Shown piece by piece: positions 17,402-26,425 of a stretch of DNA of 64,000 nucleotides; the first letter of the stretch is position 1; every line of letters starts with the position of its first letter. The stretch comes from an uncultured Paracoccaceae bacterium (GTDB lineage: Bacteria > Pseudomonadota > Alphaproteobacteria > Rhodobacterales > Rhodobacteraceae). The notes under the pieces are model-generated. The model saw nothing but the letters and a program-made list of their open reading frames with translations. It did not search any database and was not told where the DNA came from. The translations under genes and the position numbers were made by a program. The stretch covers positions 1 through 64,000 of the forward strand of contig CANLVD010000016.1 in the NCBI GenBank assembly GCA_947494445.1, read 5' to 3'.

Positions 17402-17724
17402 TTGCGGCCATTGTCCTTGTCGGACCGCTCGCCGGTAACGGCCAGTGCAAGGGCCGCACTGGTGGCGAGCCCCAGACAGGCAAGCACACCGAAGACAAAG
17501 CCCGAGCTCAATCCCAGCCCGTCGCTGAGCGTGGCAGGGGCAAAGAGCGTGGCCGATGCGATCACCATCCAGAGCGCACAAAGGATGGTGACATAGTTCC
17601 AGAGCCGCCGAGGTCGCCCCTCGGCCTGAACGCTGCGGTTGACTGATACGATGGCGGCGGCTGTTGGCAGGGCCAGCATGATGATGCTGACCCAAAGACG
17701 CATGGCTGAGAACTCTTCCGGCAT
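17398..17724 (-). CDS. Small membrane protein, unknown
   Basis: A 108-residue protein with three hydrophobic segments (about residues 9-26, 42-62 and 72-95) and a hydrophilic C-terminus rich in charged residues. It begins 10 bases after the mlaF stop; an internal ATG at 17703 (MRLW...) is an alternative start. The stop overlaps the next gene as ATGA. I recognise no domain. It is the first of four membrane-protein genes following the MlaEF-type transporter and is probably in the same transcript. Confidence 0.65.
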   Translation of the reverse strand: MPEEFSAMRLWVSIIMLALPTAAAIVSVNRSVQAEGRPRRLWNYVTILCALWMVIASATLFAPATLSDGLGLSSGFVFGVLACLGLATSAALALAVTGERSDKDNGRK

Positions 17725-17733
17725 CCAGAACCC

Positions 17734-18483
17734 CTAACGCACGGCTTCAATCGGACCGTCTGCACGGCCATGAAGGAACTGATCAAGATAGGCATTGCCC
17801 GATGTTTCCAACTGATCCACCGGACCTTGCCACTGCACCTGTCCGTCATGCAACATCAGAACCTTGTCGGCAATCGCGCGCACCGAGGACATGTCATGGG
17901 TGATGGTCATGGCGGTCGCGCCCATCTCAACCACGATCTCGCGGATCAGCTCGTTGATTACGCCCGACATGATCGGGTCGAGGCCTGTGGTTGGCTCGTC
18001 AAAGAAGATGATTGCAGGCTCGGCTGCGATGGCGCGGGCAAGGCCCACGCGTTTTTGCATGCCCCCGGAAAGTTCAGCCGGAAACTGTTCGGCAACTTCT
18101 GCACGCAGGCCAACGCGGCGGAGTTTTTCGATTGCGACCTCACGCGCCTCGGCCTTGGGCAGTTTGGCAGGCCCACGCAACAGGCGGAAAGCGACGTTCT
18201 GCCAGACGGTGAGGCTGTCAAACAGTGCGCCGCCCTGAAACAGCATACCGAACTGGGCGAGAAAGGCATCGCGATCCCGGCCCTGCGGTTTGCCGTCGAT
18301 CAGGATCTGACCGCTGTCATGGGAGATGATGCCGAGGATGCACTTCAGAAGCACCGATTTGCCGGTGCCCGAGCCGCCGATGACGACCATGCTCTCACCC
18401 TGCTCGACAGACAGGGATACGCCGCGCAGAACGTGGTTGGAGCCGAAGCTTTTGGCGACGTTTTCAAGGGCGATCTTGGTCAT
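17734..18483 (-). CDS. mlaF: MlaF-type ABC transporter ATP-binding protein
   Basis: A 249-residue ATPase of the phospholipid/Ttg2A family. Walker A is GGSGTGKS (residues 36-43), the signature is LSGGMQKRVGLARA, and Walker B is IIFFDEPTTGLDP. The LSGGMQKR form of the signature is typical of MlaF/Ttg2A rather than of sugar importers. The ATG overlaps the mlaE stop (ATGA), so ATPase and permease are coupled. In E. coli MlaFEDB moves phospholipids with the MCE protein MlaD; no MlaD, MlaB or MlaC gene is present here. The symbol is by family assignment. Confidence 0.9.
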   Translation of the reverse strand: MTKIALENVAKSFGSNHVLRGVSLSVEQGESMVVIGGSGTGKSVLLKCILGIISHDSGQILIDGKPQGRDRDAFLAQFGMLFQGGALFDSLTVWQNVAFRLLRGPAKLPKAEAREVAIEKLRRVGLRAEVAEQFPAELSGGMQKRVGLARAIAAEPAIIFFDEPTTGLDPIMSGVINELIREIVVEMGATAMTITHDMSSVRAIADKVLMLHDGQVQWQGPVDQLETSGNAYLDQFLHGRADGPIEAVR

Positions 18484-19274
18484 GCGGCAAAGAACGCTTC
18501 TGTCAGCAGGTAGTTGGCTGCAAGGATGAGGATCGAGGCCGAGACCACGGCATTTGTGGTGGCCTGACCCACGCCTTGTGCGCCGCGGCCCGAATTCATG
18601 CCGTGATAGCAGCCCATGAGCGCCACGATGAAGCCGAAGGCAGCGGCCTTCAACAAGCCTGACGTCACATCCCAGGTTTCCAGAAAATCAACCGTGTTCT
18701 GGATATAGACCGCCTGATTGAAGCCAAGCCGCGTGGTGCCCACCAGAAACCCGCCCATGATCCCGATGATGTCGCCGATTAGCACCAGAAGCGGCAGGGT
18801 CAGGGTGGCGGCCAGCACGCGGGGCACGACGAGGTATTTCATCGGATTGGTTGAAAGCGTGGTGAGCGCGTCGATCTGCTCGGTCACTTTCATGGTGCCA
18901 AGCTCGGCCGCGATGGCCGCGGCAACCCGGCCTGCGACCATGAGCCCGGCGAGCACCGGGCCAAGTTCGCGCACCATGCCAATGGCGACAATGGAAGGCA
19001 CCACGGTTTCGGCATTGAAGCGCGCGCCGCCTGCGTAGATCTGAAGCGCCAGCGCACCACCTGTGAACAGCGTGGTCAGGCCCACGACCGGGAGGGAGAA
19101 CCAGCCGATGCGCATGATCTGCTGGAACAACTCGCGCGGATAGAAGGGTGGGCGCAGGATATGGCTCAGCGCCGACGCGCAGAACAGCGTCAACCGCCCG
19201 ATGGCGGCCAGAAGGTCCAGCACCGAGCGGCCGATGGAGGCGAGAACCGAATTTGCGAACAGGATCAGGGGCAA
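18480..19274 (-). CDS. mlaE: MlaE-type ABC transporter permease
   Basis: A 264-residue inner-membrane permease of the MlaE family. The diagnostic ELGPVLAGLMVAGRVAAAIA lies at about residues 104-123 and is followed by ELGTMKVTEQIDAL, the hallmark of MlaE/TrnE permeases. Five or six helices are apparent. It starts 21 bases after the alr stop, so it is probably transcribed with alr, and overlaps mlaF. The usual partner MCE protein is not adjacent; four short membrane proteins follow mlaF instead. Confidence 0.9.
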   Translation of the reverse strand: MPLILFANSVLASIGRSVLDLLAAIGRLTLFCASALSHILRPPFYPRELFQQIMRIGWFSLPVVGLTTLFTGGALALQIYAGGARFNAETVVPSIVAIGMVRELGPVLAGLMVAGRVAAAIAAELGTMKVTEQIDALTTLSTNPMKYLVVPRVLAATLTLPLLVLIGDIIGIMGGFLVGTTRLGFNQAVYIQNTVDFLETWDVTSGLLKAAAFGFIVALMGCYHGMNSGRGAQGVGQATTNAVVSASILILAANYLLTEAFFAA

Positions 19275-19295
19275 AGCGCGTTGTCCGTTGGGGAT

Positions 19296-20339
19296 TTAGG
19301 CCCCCTTGTAGACCCGATTGTAGCGCGGGCCAAGACTGGTCAGGAATTCATAGCCGATTGTGCCTGCCGCTGTGGCAAGCGCGTCAACGCCCTGCGAGGC
19401 ATTCAGAAGGCTGAGGTTGTCGGGGGCTGCCTCAAGTGCTGTCACATCGACGGTGATCAGATCCATGGAAACGCGACCGACCAGCGGACAGGGGATGTCT
19501 TCTGCATAAAATTGGACAGAGCCATTGCCCATGGCCCGGATCAGACCGTCGGCATAGCCTGCCGGGATGGTCGCGATCCGCGAAGGGCGCTGGGCCACCC
19601 AACTGAGGCCATATCCCACACCTTCGCCGACAGCGAGGTCGCGAATTTGGATGACAGGAATGTCCAGACGGACGACGGGCGTTGCATCGGTGAAAGGCGC
19701 ACCGCCGTAAAGACCGATGCCCGGTCGGGTCAGGTCGAAATGATAGTCGGGACCCAGCAGAATGCCCCCCGTTGCCGCCAGCGACCGTGGAGCGGATGGC
19801 AGCCGGGCTGTCATGGCCCGGAAGTTGGCCAGTTGCATGGGGTTCGCGGGGTGGTCGGGCTCGTCCGAGCAGGCGAGATGGGACAGGATCAGTTCGGGCG
19901 TGTTGTCCGGCAGGGTTAGATCGTTGAGATCTTCAGCTTCCAGCCCCAGGCGGTTCATTCCGGTATCAAGCTGAAGTGCATATGCGTGGCCGGGCAGGTC
20001 GCGGATGTGGCGGGCAATCTGGGCGCGGCTGTTGAGCACCGGGATCAGATTGGCGGATGCAAGATCCTGTGCATCGCCGTTCATATGGCCTGCAAAGACG
20101 AAAATCCGCACATCCGGACCCAAGGCCGTGCGGGCGGTCACGCCCTCACCTGTCATTGCGACGAAAAAGCTGCGGGCTCCTGCGGTTTTGAAGGTGATGG
20201 CAGCCTTGGTCGTGCCAAGCCCGTAAGTATCGGCCTTGATGACAGCCGCAGTCTCGGTGCTGGAGGGCGACCGTGCATCAAGCGCGCGCCAGTTTGCGGC
20301 CAAGGCAGCAAGATCAACGGTCAGAGTGGCATGTGCCAT
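19296..20339 (-). CDS. alr: Alanine racemase
   Basis: A 347-residue fold-III PLP enzyme that interconverts L- and D-alanine, supplying D-Ala for peptidoglycan. The PLP lysine is K35 in VIKADTYGLG, a slight variant of the usual KADAYGHG. The second catalytic residue is the Tyr in GVGYGLSW. Start chosen at the ATG 20339, preceded by GGAGG at a good spacing; an upstream in-frame extension lacks a ribosome-binding site. It lies between dnaB and the mlaEF genes, an arrangement familiar in Rhodobacterales. Confidence 0.94.
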   Translation of the reverse strand: MAHATLTVDLAALAANWRALDARSPSSTETAAVIKADTYGLGTTKAAITFKTAGARSFFVAMTGEGVTARTALGPDVRIFVFAGHMNGDAQDLASANLIPVLNSRAQIARHIRDLPGHAYALQLDTGMNRLGLEAEDLNDLTLPDNTPELILSHLACSDEPDHPANPMQLANFRAMTARLPSAPRSLAATGGILLGPDYHFDLTRPGIGLYGGAPFTDATPVVRLDIPVIQIRDLAVGEGVGYGLSWVAQRPSRIATIPAGYADGLIRAMGNGSVQFYAEDIPCPLVGRVSMDLITVDVTALEAAPDNLSLLNASQGVDALATAAGTIGYEFLTSLGPRYNRVYKGA

Positions 20340-20469
20340 GGCGCGGCCTCCGGTGTTGTTGGTAATGTGGACCACCGCAGAGCCGGGCCGTCAAGGGGGT
20401 GCGCCACCAATGAAGCATCGAACCCCATTGGCCACGTGGGTGCCCAGGGCTGGTGGGTCGGCCAATTGT

Positions 20470-20817
20470 TCAGTGGGAGAGCACGTTGATCAGGATGCCG
20501 TTGGGGTCGCGCAGGTAGAAGCGGCGCACGCCCCATGGCTCCAGCGTCATGGGGTAGGGGATTTCCACGCCCATGGAATGCGCCTGAGCGTGGACCTCAT
20601 CAAGGTTGTCGACCTCGATCGAAAGCGCAGGCACGGGCGTGCCTGATCCGCCTTCACTTGCCATGGACAGGAGCGGGCGCGTGGGTTCGTCAGTGGCGAA
20701 TGTGACGATCCACCCGAGATCCATGGCCACATCCAGCCCGAACAGGTCACGATAGAACGCCTTGGTGGCATTCGGGTCGGTGACCTCGAAATTTGGAACG
20801 ATGCGTTTGACGGTCAT
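20470..20817 (-). CDS. VOC family (glyoxalase-like) protein
   Basis: A 115-residue single vicinal-oxygen-chelate domain with two beta-alpha-beta3 modules: the first contains NFEVTDPNATKAFYRDLFGL and the second ends VRRFYLRDPNGILINVLSH. The metal-binding residues are not clear, as in many small VOC proteins related to bleomycin-resistance and glyoxalase families. The ATG at 20817 is preferred over an in-frame TTG at 20835. It is a lone gene between dnaB and alr, on the same strand. The substrate is unknown. Confidence 0.85.
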   Translation of the reverse strand: MTVKRIVPNFEVTDPNATKAFYRDLFGLDVAMDLGWIVTFATDEPTRPLLSMASEGGSGTPVPALSIEVDNLDEVHAQAHSMGVEIPYPMTLEPWGVRRFYLRDPNGILINVLSH

Positions 20818-21005
20818 AGCAGCATGTCTAGGCAAAGGGTCCGCCCGGTGGCAAGGGGGCAGGATTTGCTGGGGAGGCGGTTCAGGGACAGGTCTGCCCT
20901 AAACGCGCCTGATCCATGGTGATGCCGGAACGAAACCGCCTCAAGGACTGGTCCGCAAGCGGGTGGCCTGCGGCCATCCTTGACCCGGCCCCGCTCCTGA
21001 TGGGG

Positions 21006-22487
21006 TCAGTGGAAGTCGCCAGCGCCTTTCTGGTAGGTTTTGACCAGATTGGAGAAGCGGGTGAAGCGCCCCTCGAAGGCAAGCTCGACCGTGCCGATGG
21101 GGCCGTGGCGCTGCTTGCCGATGATGACCTCGGCCTTACCGTGCAGGTTCGACATCTCTTCCTGCCATTTCATCATGCCGTCCACGTCATGATCGCCGGG
21201 TTTTTCGCGTTCCTTGTAGTATTCTTCGCGGAAGACGAACATCACCACATCGGCGTCCTGCTCGATCGAGCCGGATTCGCGCAGGTCCGACAGTTGCGGG
21301 CGTTTGTCGTCGCGGCTTTCAACCTGACGGCTGAGCTGGGAGAGCGCGATGACGGGAATGTCGAGTTCCTTGGCGATGGCTTTCAGCCCTTGGGTGATTT
21401 CCGAGACCTCGTTCACGCGGCTGTCCTTGGCGGTCGCCGGGCGCACCAGCTGAAGGTAATCCACGATCAGAACATCAAGCCCGTGGGTGCGCTTGAGACG
21501 CCGGGCGCGTGCGGCAAGCTGGCTGATCGGCAAGGCCGGCGTGTCGTCGATGAACAGCGGGCAGGCCTCAAGCCGTTTGGCGGCCTCCACAAAGCGGCGG
21601 AATTCATCCTCGGTCATGTCACCACGGCGGATCTGCTCGGACGGGACTTCGGCGGCTTCGGACAGGATCCGGGCGGCAAGCTGTTCTGCCGACATCTCAA
21701 GCGAATAGAACCCCACAACACCGCCATCAACCGCGCCTTCAGAGCCGTCGGGACGCGCGCCCTTCTTGTAGGTCTTGGCGATATTGTAGGCGATGTTGGT
21801 GGCCAGCGAGGTCTTTCCCATGGAGGGGCGTCCCGCGAGGATCAACAGATCAGACGGGTGCAGGCCGCCGAGCTTCTGGTCCATATCGGCCAGCCCGGTG
21901 GAGATGCCTGCCAGCCCGCCTTCGCGCTGATAGGCCGCGTTGGCCATATTGACCGCATCAGTGACGGCACGCAGAAAGCTTTGAAAGCCGGTGTCGACCT
22001 TGCCCTGCTCACCCAGAGAATAAAGCTGCTGCTCGGCCTCCACGATCTGCTCGGCAGGTTCGCTTTCGACATCGACCGTGCCCGCCTTGAGCGAGATTTC
22101 CTGACCGATGGAAATGAGCGAGCGGCGGATCGCCAGATCATAGATCTGCTGGGCGTAATCCCGCGCGGAATAAAGCGAGATCGCGGCCCCGGCGAGTTGC
22201 ACAAGGTAGGCAGGGCCGCCCAGTTCGGCCAGTCCTGCGTCATCCTCGAAAAACGCCTTGAGGGTAACAGGGGAGGCGAGAGTGTTTTTCTGGATGCGGC
22301 GCGAGGCCGTCTCGAAAATGCGGGCATGCACGGGGTCGAAGAAATGCGTCTCGTTGACGATGGCTGCAACACGATCATAGACGTCATTATTGACCAGAAG
22401 CGCGCCCAGAAGGGCTTGTTCCGCCTCAATATTGTGAGGAAGTGTCGGTGCTGTCTGCCCGCCGATGCCGCCTGATCCGTCTGCCAT
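21006..22487 (-). CDS. dnaB: Replicative DNA helicase DnaB
   Basis: A 493-residue hexameric helicase of the replication fork. The N-terminal domain (PHNIEAEQALLGALL) is followed by a RecA-like ATPase with Walker A GRPSMGKTSLA and Walker B VLIVDYLQL. The DnaB H4-type loop region SRDDKRPQLSDLRESG is intact. The start is the ATG at 22487 with GAGGG just upstream; an in-frame GTG at 22508 is less likely. No intein is present. An unknown membrane-protein gene lies upstream and a VOC gene downstream. Confidence 0.97.
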   Translation of the reverse strand: MADGSGGIGGQTAPTLPHNIEAEQALLGALLVNNDVYDRVAAIVNETHFFDPVHARIFETASRRIQKNTLASPVTLKAFFEDDAGLAELGGPAYLVQLAGAAISLYSARDYAQQIYDLAIRRSLISIGQEISLKAGTVDVESEPAEQIVEAEQQLYSLGEQGKVDTGFQSFLRAVTDAVNMANAAYQREGGLAGISTGLADMDQKLGGLHPSDLLILAGRPSMGKTSLATNIAYNIAKTYKKGARPDGSEGAVDGGVVGFYSLEMSAEQLAARILSEAAEVPSEQIRRGDMTEDEFRRFVEAAKRLEACPLFIDDTPALPISQLAARARRLKRTHGLDVLIVDYLQLVRPATAKDSRVNEVSEITQGLKAIAKELDIPVIALSQLSRQVESRDDKRPQLSDLRESGSIEQDADVVMFVFREEYYKEREKPGDHDVDGMMKWQEEMSNLHGKAEVIIGKQRHGPIGTVELAFEGRFTRFSNLVKTYQKGAGDFH

Positions 22488-22567
22488 GTTGCCCTCTTGT
22501 TTTGCCACAGTATAGCGCGGATCGGAGGCTTTGGGGAGATGTGAACAGCGGGGATAACGGGGATAGC

Positions 22568-23329
22568 TCAGTTATCGACAGGCTCGCGAATGGAGGCGGT
22601 GACTTCGGCCCAGACCTGCTCGACCCCGCCGCGCAGATAGCGTTCCACCGGGCCGCTGAGGGTGACTGTGCCGCCCTCTTCGACGAAGCCCAGCCGGGTT
22701 TGATCAAGGTAATAACGCTCGGACCGCTCGGGCGCGCCACTGCGCAGGTTCAGATCGGTGCTGGTGCGAAAACTGGCCCCATCGGGCAAGGCATCGGGTG
22801 GACGCAGGAGGGGCGAGCCGTCTGACATCCGGACAGACGTGTCGGTCCAGACCCGCCGTTCCTGATCCCAGGTCCCAAGCCATGCATAACCGGTTGCCTT
22901 GATGGTCGTGTCGCGCGCGATCAGTTTGGAGGCTGCCGTCGGTGCGTCGCGAGCTGCGGTCTGCGCGATACTTTGCACAAGATCAGGCAGGGGCTGGGCA
23001 TTTTCCAGACCCACGCGTGGAGTTGTGTTTGAAGATACGGACGATGTGTCGCTCGGCGGTTCAGGCACGGTCTGCAAGGCATCTGCAAGAGCTGCGACCT
23101 TGACCTCAAGCGCCTCGATCCGGTCGCTGGCCTCGACCACGGCCTTGTTGGTCTGCAGGAAGCGGAACTTGACGCCAGCGCCCTCGAACTCGGACGGCAA
23201 TACGCCAAGGTATGCCGCCAGCGTCAGGCCACCGACAACCACAAGTCCGATGGCTGCGCTGTCCGCGAGACGTTTGAGAAAATGATGCGTGACGCTTTCC
23301 GGCGTCTGTTTGATCGGAGTGTCCGCCAT
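22568..23329 (-). CDS. Membrane protein with C-terminal SH3-like domain
   Basis: A 253-residue protein of unknown function. One membrane helix (residues 26-44, AIGLVVVGGLTLAAYLGVL) follows a short cytoplasmic N-terminus. A predicted coiled-coil stretch comes next (about residues 60-90), then a low-complexity linker. The C-terminal ~90 residues include TSTDLNLRSGAPERS, a pattern seen at the start of bacterial SH3 domains. The C-terminal part is therefore probably periplasmic and may bind peptidoglycan or protein. It lies between rplI and dnaB on the same strand. Confidence 0.65.
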   Translation of the reverse strand: MADTPIKQTPESVTHHFLKRLADSAAIGLVVVGGLTLAAYLGVLPSEFEGAGVKFRFLQTNKAVVEASDRIEALEVKVAALADALQTVPEPPSDTSSVSSNTTPRVGLENAQPLPDLVQSIAQTAARDAPTAASKLIARDTTIKATGYAWLGTWDQERRVWTDTSVRMSDGSPLLRPPDALPDGASFRTSTDLNLRSGAPERSERYYLDQTRLGFVEEGGTVTLSGPVERYLRGGVEQVWAEVTASIREPVDN

Positions 23330-23420
23330 GATGTGCCCTCCCCAGATGGCGCTTCATGGGAAAAGGGTAGGTGCCGCGCAGGGCGCGTGTCAGTGAATTT
23401 TGGCACTTGCCGGCCAAGAA

Positions 23421-23448
23421 AAAAGGCCCGCCGGTTGGGCGGGCCTTT
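23421..23448 (-). terminator. Rho-independent terminator of the rpsF-rpsR-rplI operon
   Basis: An 8-bp GC-only stem (GGCCCGCC 23425-23432 with GGCGGGCC 23438-23445) has a 5-base loop. On the minus strand it is followed by a T-run. It sits 25 bases past the rplI stop, exactly where the ribosomal operon should end. Confidence 0.9.
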
Positions 23449-23472
23449 CGACATTTCTCCGAATGGATCGGA

Positions 23473-24114
23473 TCAATCTTCTTCTTTGGTCTCGTCGCTT
23501 GCGTCGTCGTCGCTGGCTGTTTCACCCGGGGTGATGATTTCTTCGTCATCATCCAGAGCAGCAGCGCCCACTTCATCGAACAACTCGGCGATGTCGAATT
23601 CAGCTTCCGCATCCGCTTCGGCCTGAAGATCCTGAATGGACTTGCCGGACGCCTGCATTTCAGCCTCTTCGGCGGTACGGGCGACGTTGACGGTGATCTT
23701 GACCTCAACCTCGGGGTGGAGGACGACCATCATGTCATGCAGACCCAGTTCCTTGATCGGACGCTCGAGCACAATCTGCTTCTTGTCCACGGTGAACCCG
23801 TCTGCGGTTGCCGCGTCTGCCGCATCGCGTGTGGTGACCGAGCCGTAGAGCGCACCCGAATCAGATGCGGAGCGAATGATCACGAACTGCTGGCCGTCCA
23901 GAGTGGCGGAAAGCTTCTCGGCTTCTGCCTTGGTCTCGAGGTTTCGTGCCTCAAGCTGGGCCTTCTCGGCTTCAAAGCGGGCCATGTTGCCGGCAGTTGC
24001 ACGAAGTGCTTTGCCCTGTGGCAGCAGGTAGTTGCGGGCGTATCCCTGTTTGACAGAGACAACCTCGCCCATCTGGCCCAGTTTGGCCACGCGTTCCAGA
24101 AGAACAACATCCAT
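23473..24114 (-). CDS. rplI: 50S ribosomal protein L9 with long acidic C-terminal tail
   Basis: A 213-residue L9. The N-terminal rRNA-binding domain shows [19 protein letters not shown] and the [13 protein letters not shown] motif, followed by the connecting helix and C-terminal domain. Residues from about 150 on form an extra tail rich in Asp, Glu and Ala (for example DDDEEI and DETKEED). Bacterial L9 is normally about 150 residues, so the tail adds some 60. Such tails occur in alphaproteobacteria but their role is unknown to me. It is the last gene of the rpsF-rpsR-rplI operon. Confidence 0.96.
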   Translation of the reverse strand: MDVVLLERVAKLGQMGEVVSVKQGYARNYLLPQGKALRATAGNMARFEAEKAQLEARNLETKAEAEKLSATLDGQQFVIIRSASDSGALYGSVTTRDAADAATADGFTVDKKQIVLERPIKELGLHDMMVVLHPEVEVKITVNVARTAEEAEMQASGKSIQDLQAEADAEAEFDIAELFDEVGAAALDDDEEIITPGETASDDDASDETKEED

Positions 24115-24125
24115 CGGTATTCTCC

Positions 24126-24353
24126 TTATTTCACAGCGTAGGGCAGCAAGGCGAGGAAGCGGGCGCGCTTGATGGCACGGGCCAGTTCACGCTGCTTCTT
24201 CGAGGATACTGCGGTAATGCGCGACGGCACGATCTTGCCACGCTCAGAGATGTAGCGTTGCAGCAGTTTGACGTCCTTGTAGTCGATCTTCGGCGCGTTG
24301 TCGCCAGAGAACGGGCAGGACTTGCGACGGCGGAAAAATGGTTTGTTTGCCAT
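24126..24353 (-). CDS. rpsR: 30S ribosomal protein S18
   Basis: A 75-residue S18, which binds the platform of the 30S subunit together with S6. Recognisable from [22 protein letters not shown] and the [21 protein letters not shown] core. It has the length expected for the alphaproteobacterial protein. It lies between rpsF (16-base gap) and rplI (11-base gap) in the conserved order. Confidence 0.97.
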   Translation of the reverse strand: MANKPFFRRRKSCPFSGDNAPKIDYKDVKLLQRYISERGKIVPSRITAVSSKKQRELARAIKRARFLALLPYAVK

Positions 24354-24369
24354 GTGTTACAGTCCTTCC

Positions 24370-24753
24370 TTAGCGGTCGTCATCACGGCGCGGCGGGCGC
24401 GCGTTGCGCTGGGAGCGCTCTTCTTTGGCGGCACGGGCCTGTACTACGGCGGATGGGCCTTCCTCGTGCTCGTCAACCTTGATGGTCATGACGCGCATCA
24501 CGTCGTCATGCAGACGCATCAGGCGTTCCATTTCCTGCACAGCCGGCGAAGGGCTGTCGGATTTCACGAAGGCATAGTGGCCCTTGCGGTTCTTGTTGAT
24601 CTTGTAGGCCATCGTCTTGAGGCCCCAGTATTCGCTGTCAACGACCTTGCCGCCGTTGTCGGCAAGAACGGACCCAAAATGTTCGATAAGGCCTTCGGCC
24701 TGCGCGTTGGACAGATCCTGACGCGAAATGAAGACATGCTCGTAGAGAGCCAT
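24370..24753 (-). CDS. rpsF: 30S ribosomal protein S6
   Basis: A 127-residue S6, partner of S18. The start is the ATG at 24753 (MALYEHVFISRQDL), preceded by AAGGAAGA; an in-frame extension to 24798 is not needed. The central KVVDSEYWGLKTMAYKINK motif is typical. The tail is basic and arginine-rich (RSQRNARPPRRDDDR), longer than in E. coli before modification. First gene of the operon; a possible promoter lies about 100 bases upstream. Confidence 0.97.
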   Translation of the reverse strand: MALYEHVFISRQDLSNAQAEGLIEHFGSVLADNGGKVVDSEYWGLKTMAYKINKNRKGHYAFVKSDSPSPAVQEMERLMRLHDDVMRVMTIKVDEHEEGPSAVVQARAAKEERSQRNARPPRRDDDR

Positions 24754-24851
24754 GCGCATCTTCCTTCTATGCAAGCGAGCTTCAACGTGCGGTTTCAAGT
24801 CCCCGTCCGCACACGAGAGGCATCGCGATCAAAGTGATCGGGGAAGGCCGT

Positions 24852-24880
24852 CTTTTAGGCGGATCGCCTGTGCATCGCAA
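24852..24880 (-). promoter_or_regulatory. Possible promoter of the rpsF operon
   Basis: On the minus strand, TTGCGA (24880-24875) and TAAAAG (24857-24852) are separated by 17 bases, in a plausible sigma-70 layout about 100 bases upstream of rpsF. Each box has mismatches, so this is only a candidate. The rest of the 298-base stretch 24754-25051 shows no gene that I can support. Confidence 0.35.
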
Positions 24881-25051
24881 GGGGTTTTGCTGTGCCTCGT
24901 TTGCATGCGCAACTGGTCCGTACTTTTTAACGGTTTATTCACGCCTGTCTTCGGGGAGGTTTGATAGATTGATGACATACCAAGCAAGGAAATTTTGAAT
25001 CAGCTTAGCCTCGTTTAAGGCAGTCAGATCGCCGGTTTCATCGGCAAAGAC

Positions 25052-26365
25052 TTACCCATCGGAGAGGTCGGTGGTCTGGCTTTTATCCATGTTTGCAATG
25101 TGCACGGACGTCACGGCGCGATCATCTCCCAGCATGATGGTGGCAAAAAGCGCGTCCCAGATATCGCGGGCATCTGTCACCCGTTGCGCAATCACAGGCG
25201 TCGAAGCCGGATCAAGCGTGATCAGATCAGCCTCGGCCCCGACAGAAAGCGTGCCGACCACGCCTTTCAGGCGCAACGCATCTGCTGCGCCCTCGGAGGC
25301 GAGCCAAAGCAGTTGTGCAGGATGGATCGCGGTGCCGGAGAGTTGCCCGATCTCATAGGCCGCAGCCATGGTGCGCAGCATCGAGAAAGATGAGCCTCCG
25401 CCGACATCCGTGGCCAGTCCTGTCGGGATCGCAAGCGACTGGGCGCGCGCCATGTTGAAAAGACCGGATCCGATGAATGCGTTCGAGGTCGGGCAATGGG
25501 CAATCGCTGTTCCGGTTTCGGAGATGCGCTGCCATTCGCGTTCGGTCAGATGGATGGCATGGCCCATGACAGAACCGGGACCGGTCAGGCCGAAGTGTTC
25601 GTAGACGTCCAGATAGTCTCGGGCCCTGGGGAACAATTCTGCAACCCACGCGATTTCTTCGCGCTGTTCGCTCAGGTGGGTCTGCATCAGGCAATCGGGA
25701 TGCTCGGCCCAAAGCGCACCTGCGGCCTCAAGCTGTTCTGGCGTGGAGGTGGGCGCAAAGCGCGGCGTGACGACATAGCGAAGCCGATCTTGCGCGTGCC
25801 AGCGCTCCAGCATGGCCTTGCTGTCATCATAGCCGGATTGAGCGGTATCACAAAGCGCGTCTGGCGCATTGCGGTCCATCATCACCTTGCCTGCAAGCAG
25901 CCTCAGCCCCCGAGACTGCGCTTGAGCAAAAAGTGCGGTGCCACTGCTGGGGTGGGCTGTGGTGTAACAGCAGGCGGTGGTGATGCCGTTGGAGAGGTTC
26001 AGGTCCAGATACCGCGCGGCAATCAGGGCTGCGTAATCAGGATCGCTCAACCGGATCTCTTCGGGGAAAGTATAGCTGTTGAGCCAGTCGATCAGCCGCT
26101 TGCCCCATGAGGCGATGATGGCTGTCTGGGAAAAATGGGCATGCGCGTCCACGAAACCGGGCAGGATGAGCGCCTCGCCATGGTCGACCTCGTGGGCATC
26201 GGGATGGGCTGCGCGCAGATCACCAGCCGTGCCCAGGGCAGCAATTTTACCCTGTGCGACCAGAACGCCGCCCCGGCTGTCATGGACCGCAGCATCCGTG
26301 GGCACCATGTGAAACGGGGAGGCGGTGAACCGCAGCGTCTGGCCGATATGAAGTGTTTTTTGCAT
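25052..26365 (-). CDS. guaD: Guanine deaminase
   Basis: A 437-residue amidohydrolase that converts guanine to xanthine in purine salvage and breakdown. Metal ligands are visible as HAH in PGFVDAHAHFSQ, H in MQTHLSEQ, H in MGHAIHLTE and D in ATDVGGGSSFS. The segment LIDWLNSYTFPEE is characteristic of guanine deaminases rather than other cytosolic amidohydrolases. The start is the ATG at 26365; a frame that continues far upstream is antisense to mgtE and was discarded. It diverges from mgtE across a 60-base gap. Confidence 0.9.
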   Translation of the reverse strand: MQKTLHIGQTLRFTASPFHMVPTDAAVHDSRGGVLVAQGKIAALGTAGDLRAAHPDAHEVDHGEALILPGFVDAHAHFSQTAIIASWGKRLIDWLNSYTFPEEIRLSDPDYAALIAARYLDLNLSNGITTACCYTTAHPSSGTALFAQAQSRGLRLLAGKVMMDRNAPDALCDTAQSGYDDSKAMLERWHAQDRLRYVVTPRFAPTSTPEQLEAAGALWAEHPDCLMQTHLSEQREEIAWVAELFPRARDYLDVYEHFGLTGPGSVMGHAIHLTEREWQRISETGTAIAHCPTSNAFIGSGLFNMARAQSLAIPTGLATDVGGGSSFSMLRTMAAAYEIGQLSGTAIHPAQLLWLASEGAADALRLKGVVGTLSVGAEADLITLDPASTPVIAQRVTDARDIWDALFATIMLGDDRAVTSVHIANMDKSQTTDLSDG

Positions 26366-26425
26366 TGCACAAGTTTTGAGCGGGACTAGAACAGAGTTCA
26401 AGCAACAAAAAGGGCGAGATTCGTT

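Noticed and set aside
26366-26425. Magnesium riboswitch before mgtE
   Set aside because: Only 60 bases separate mgtE from guaD, too short for the M-box, and no such fold is seen.
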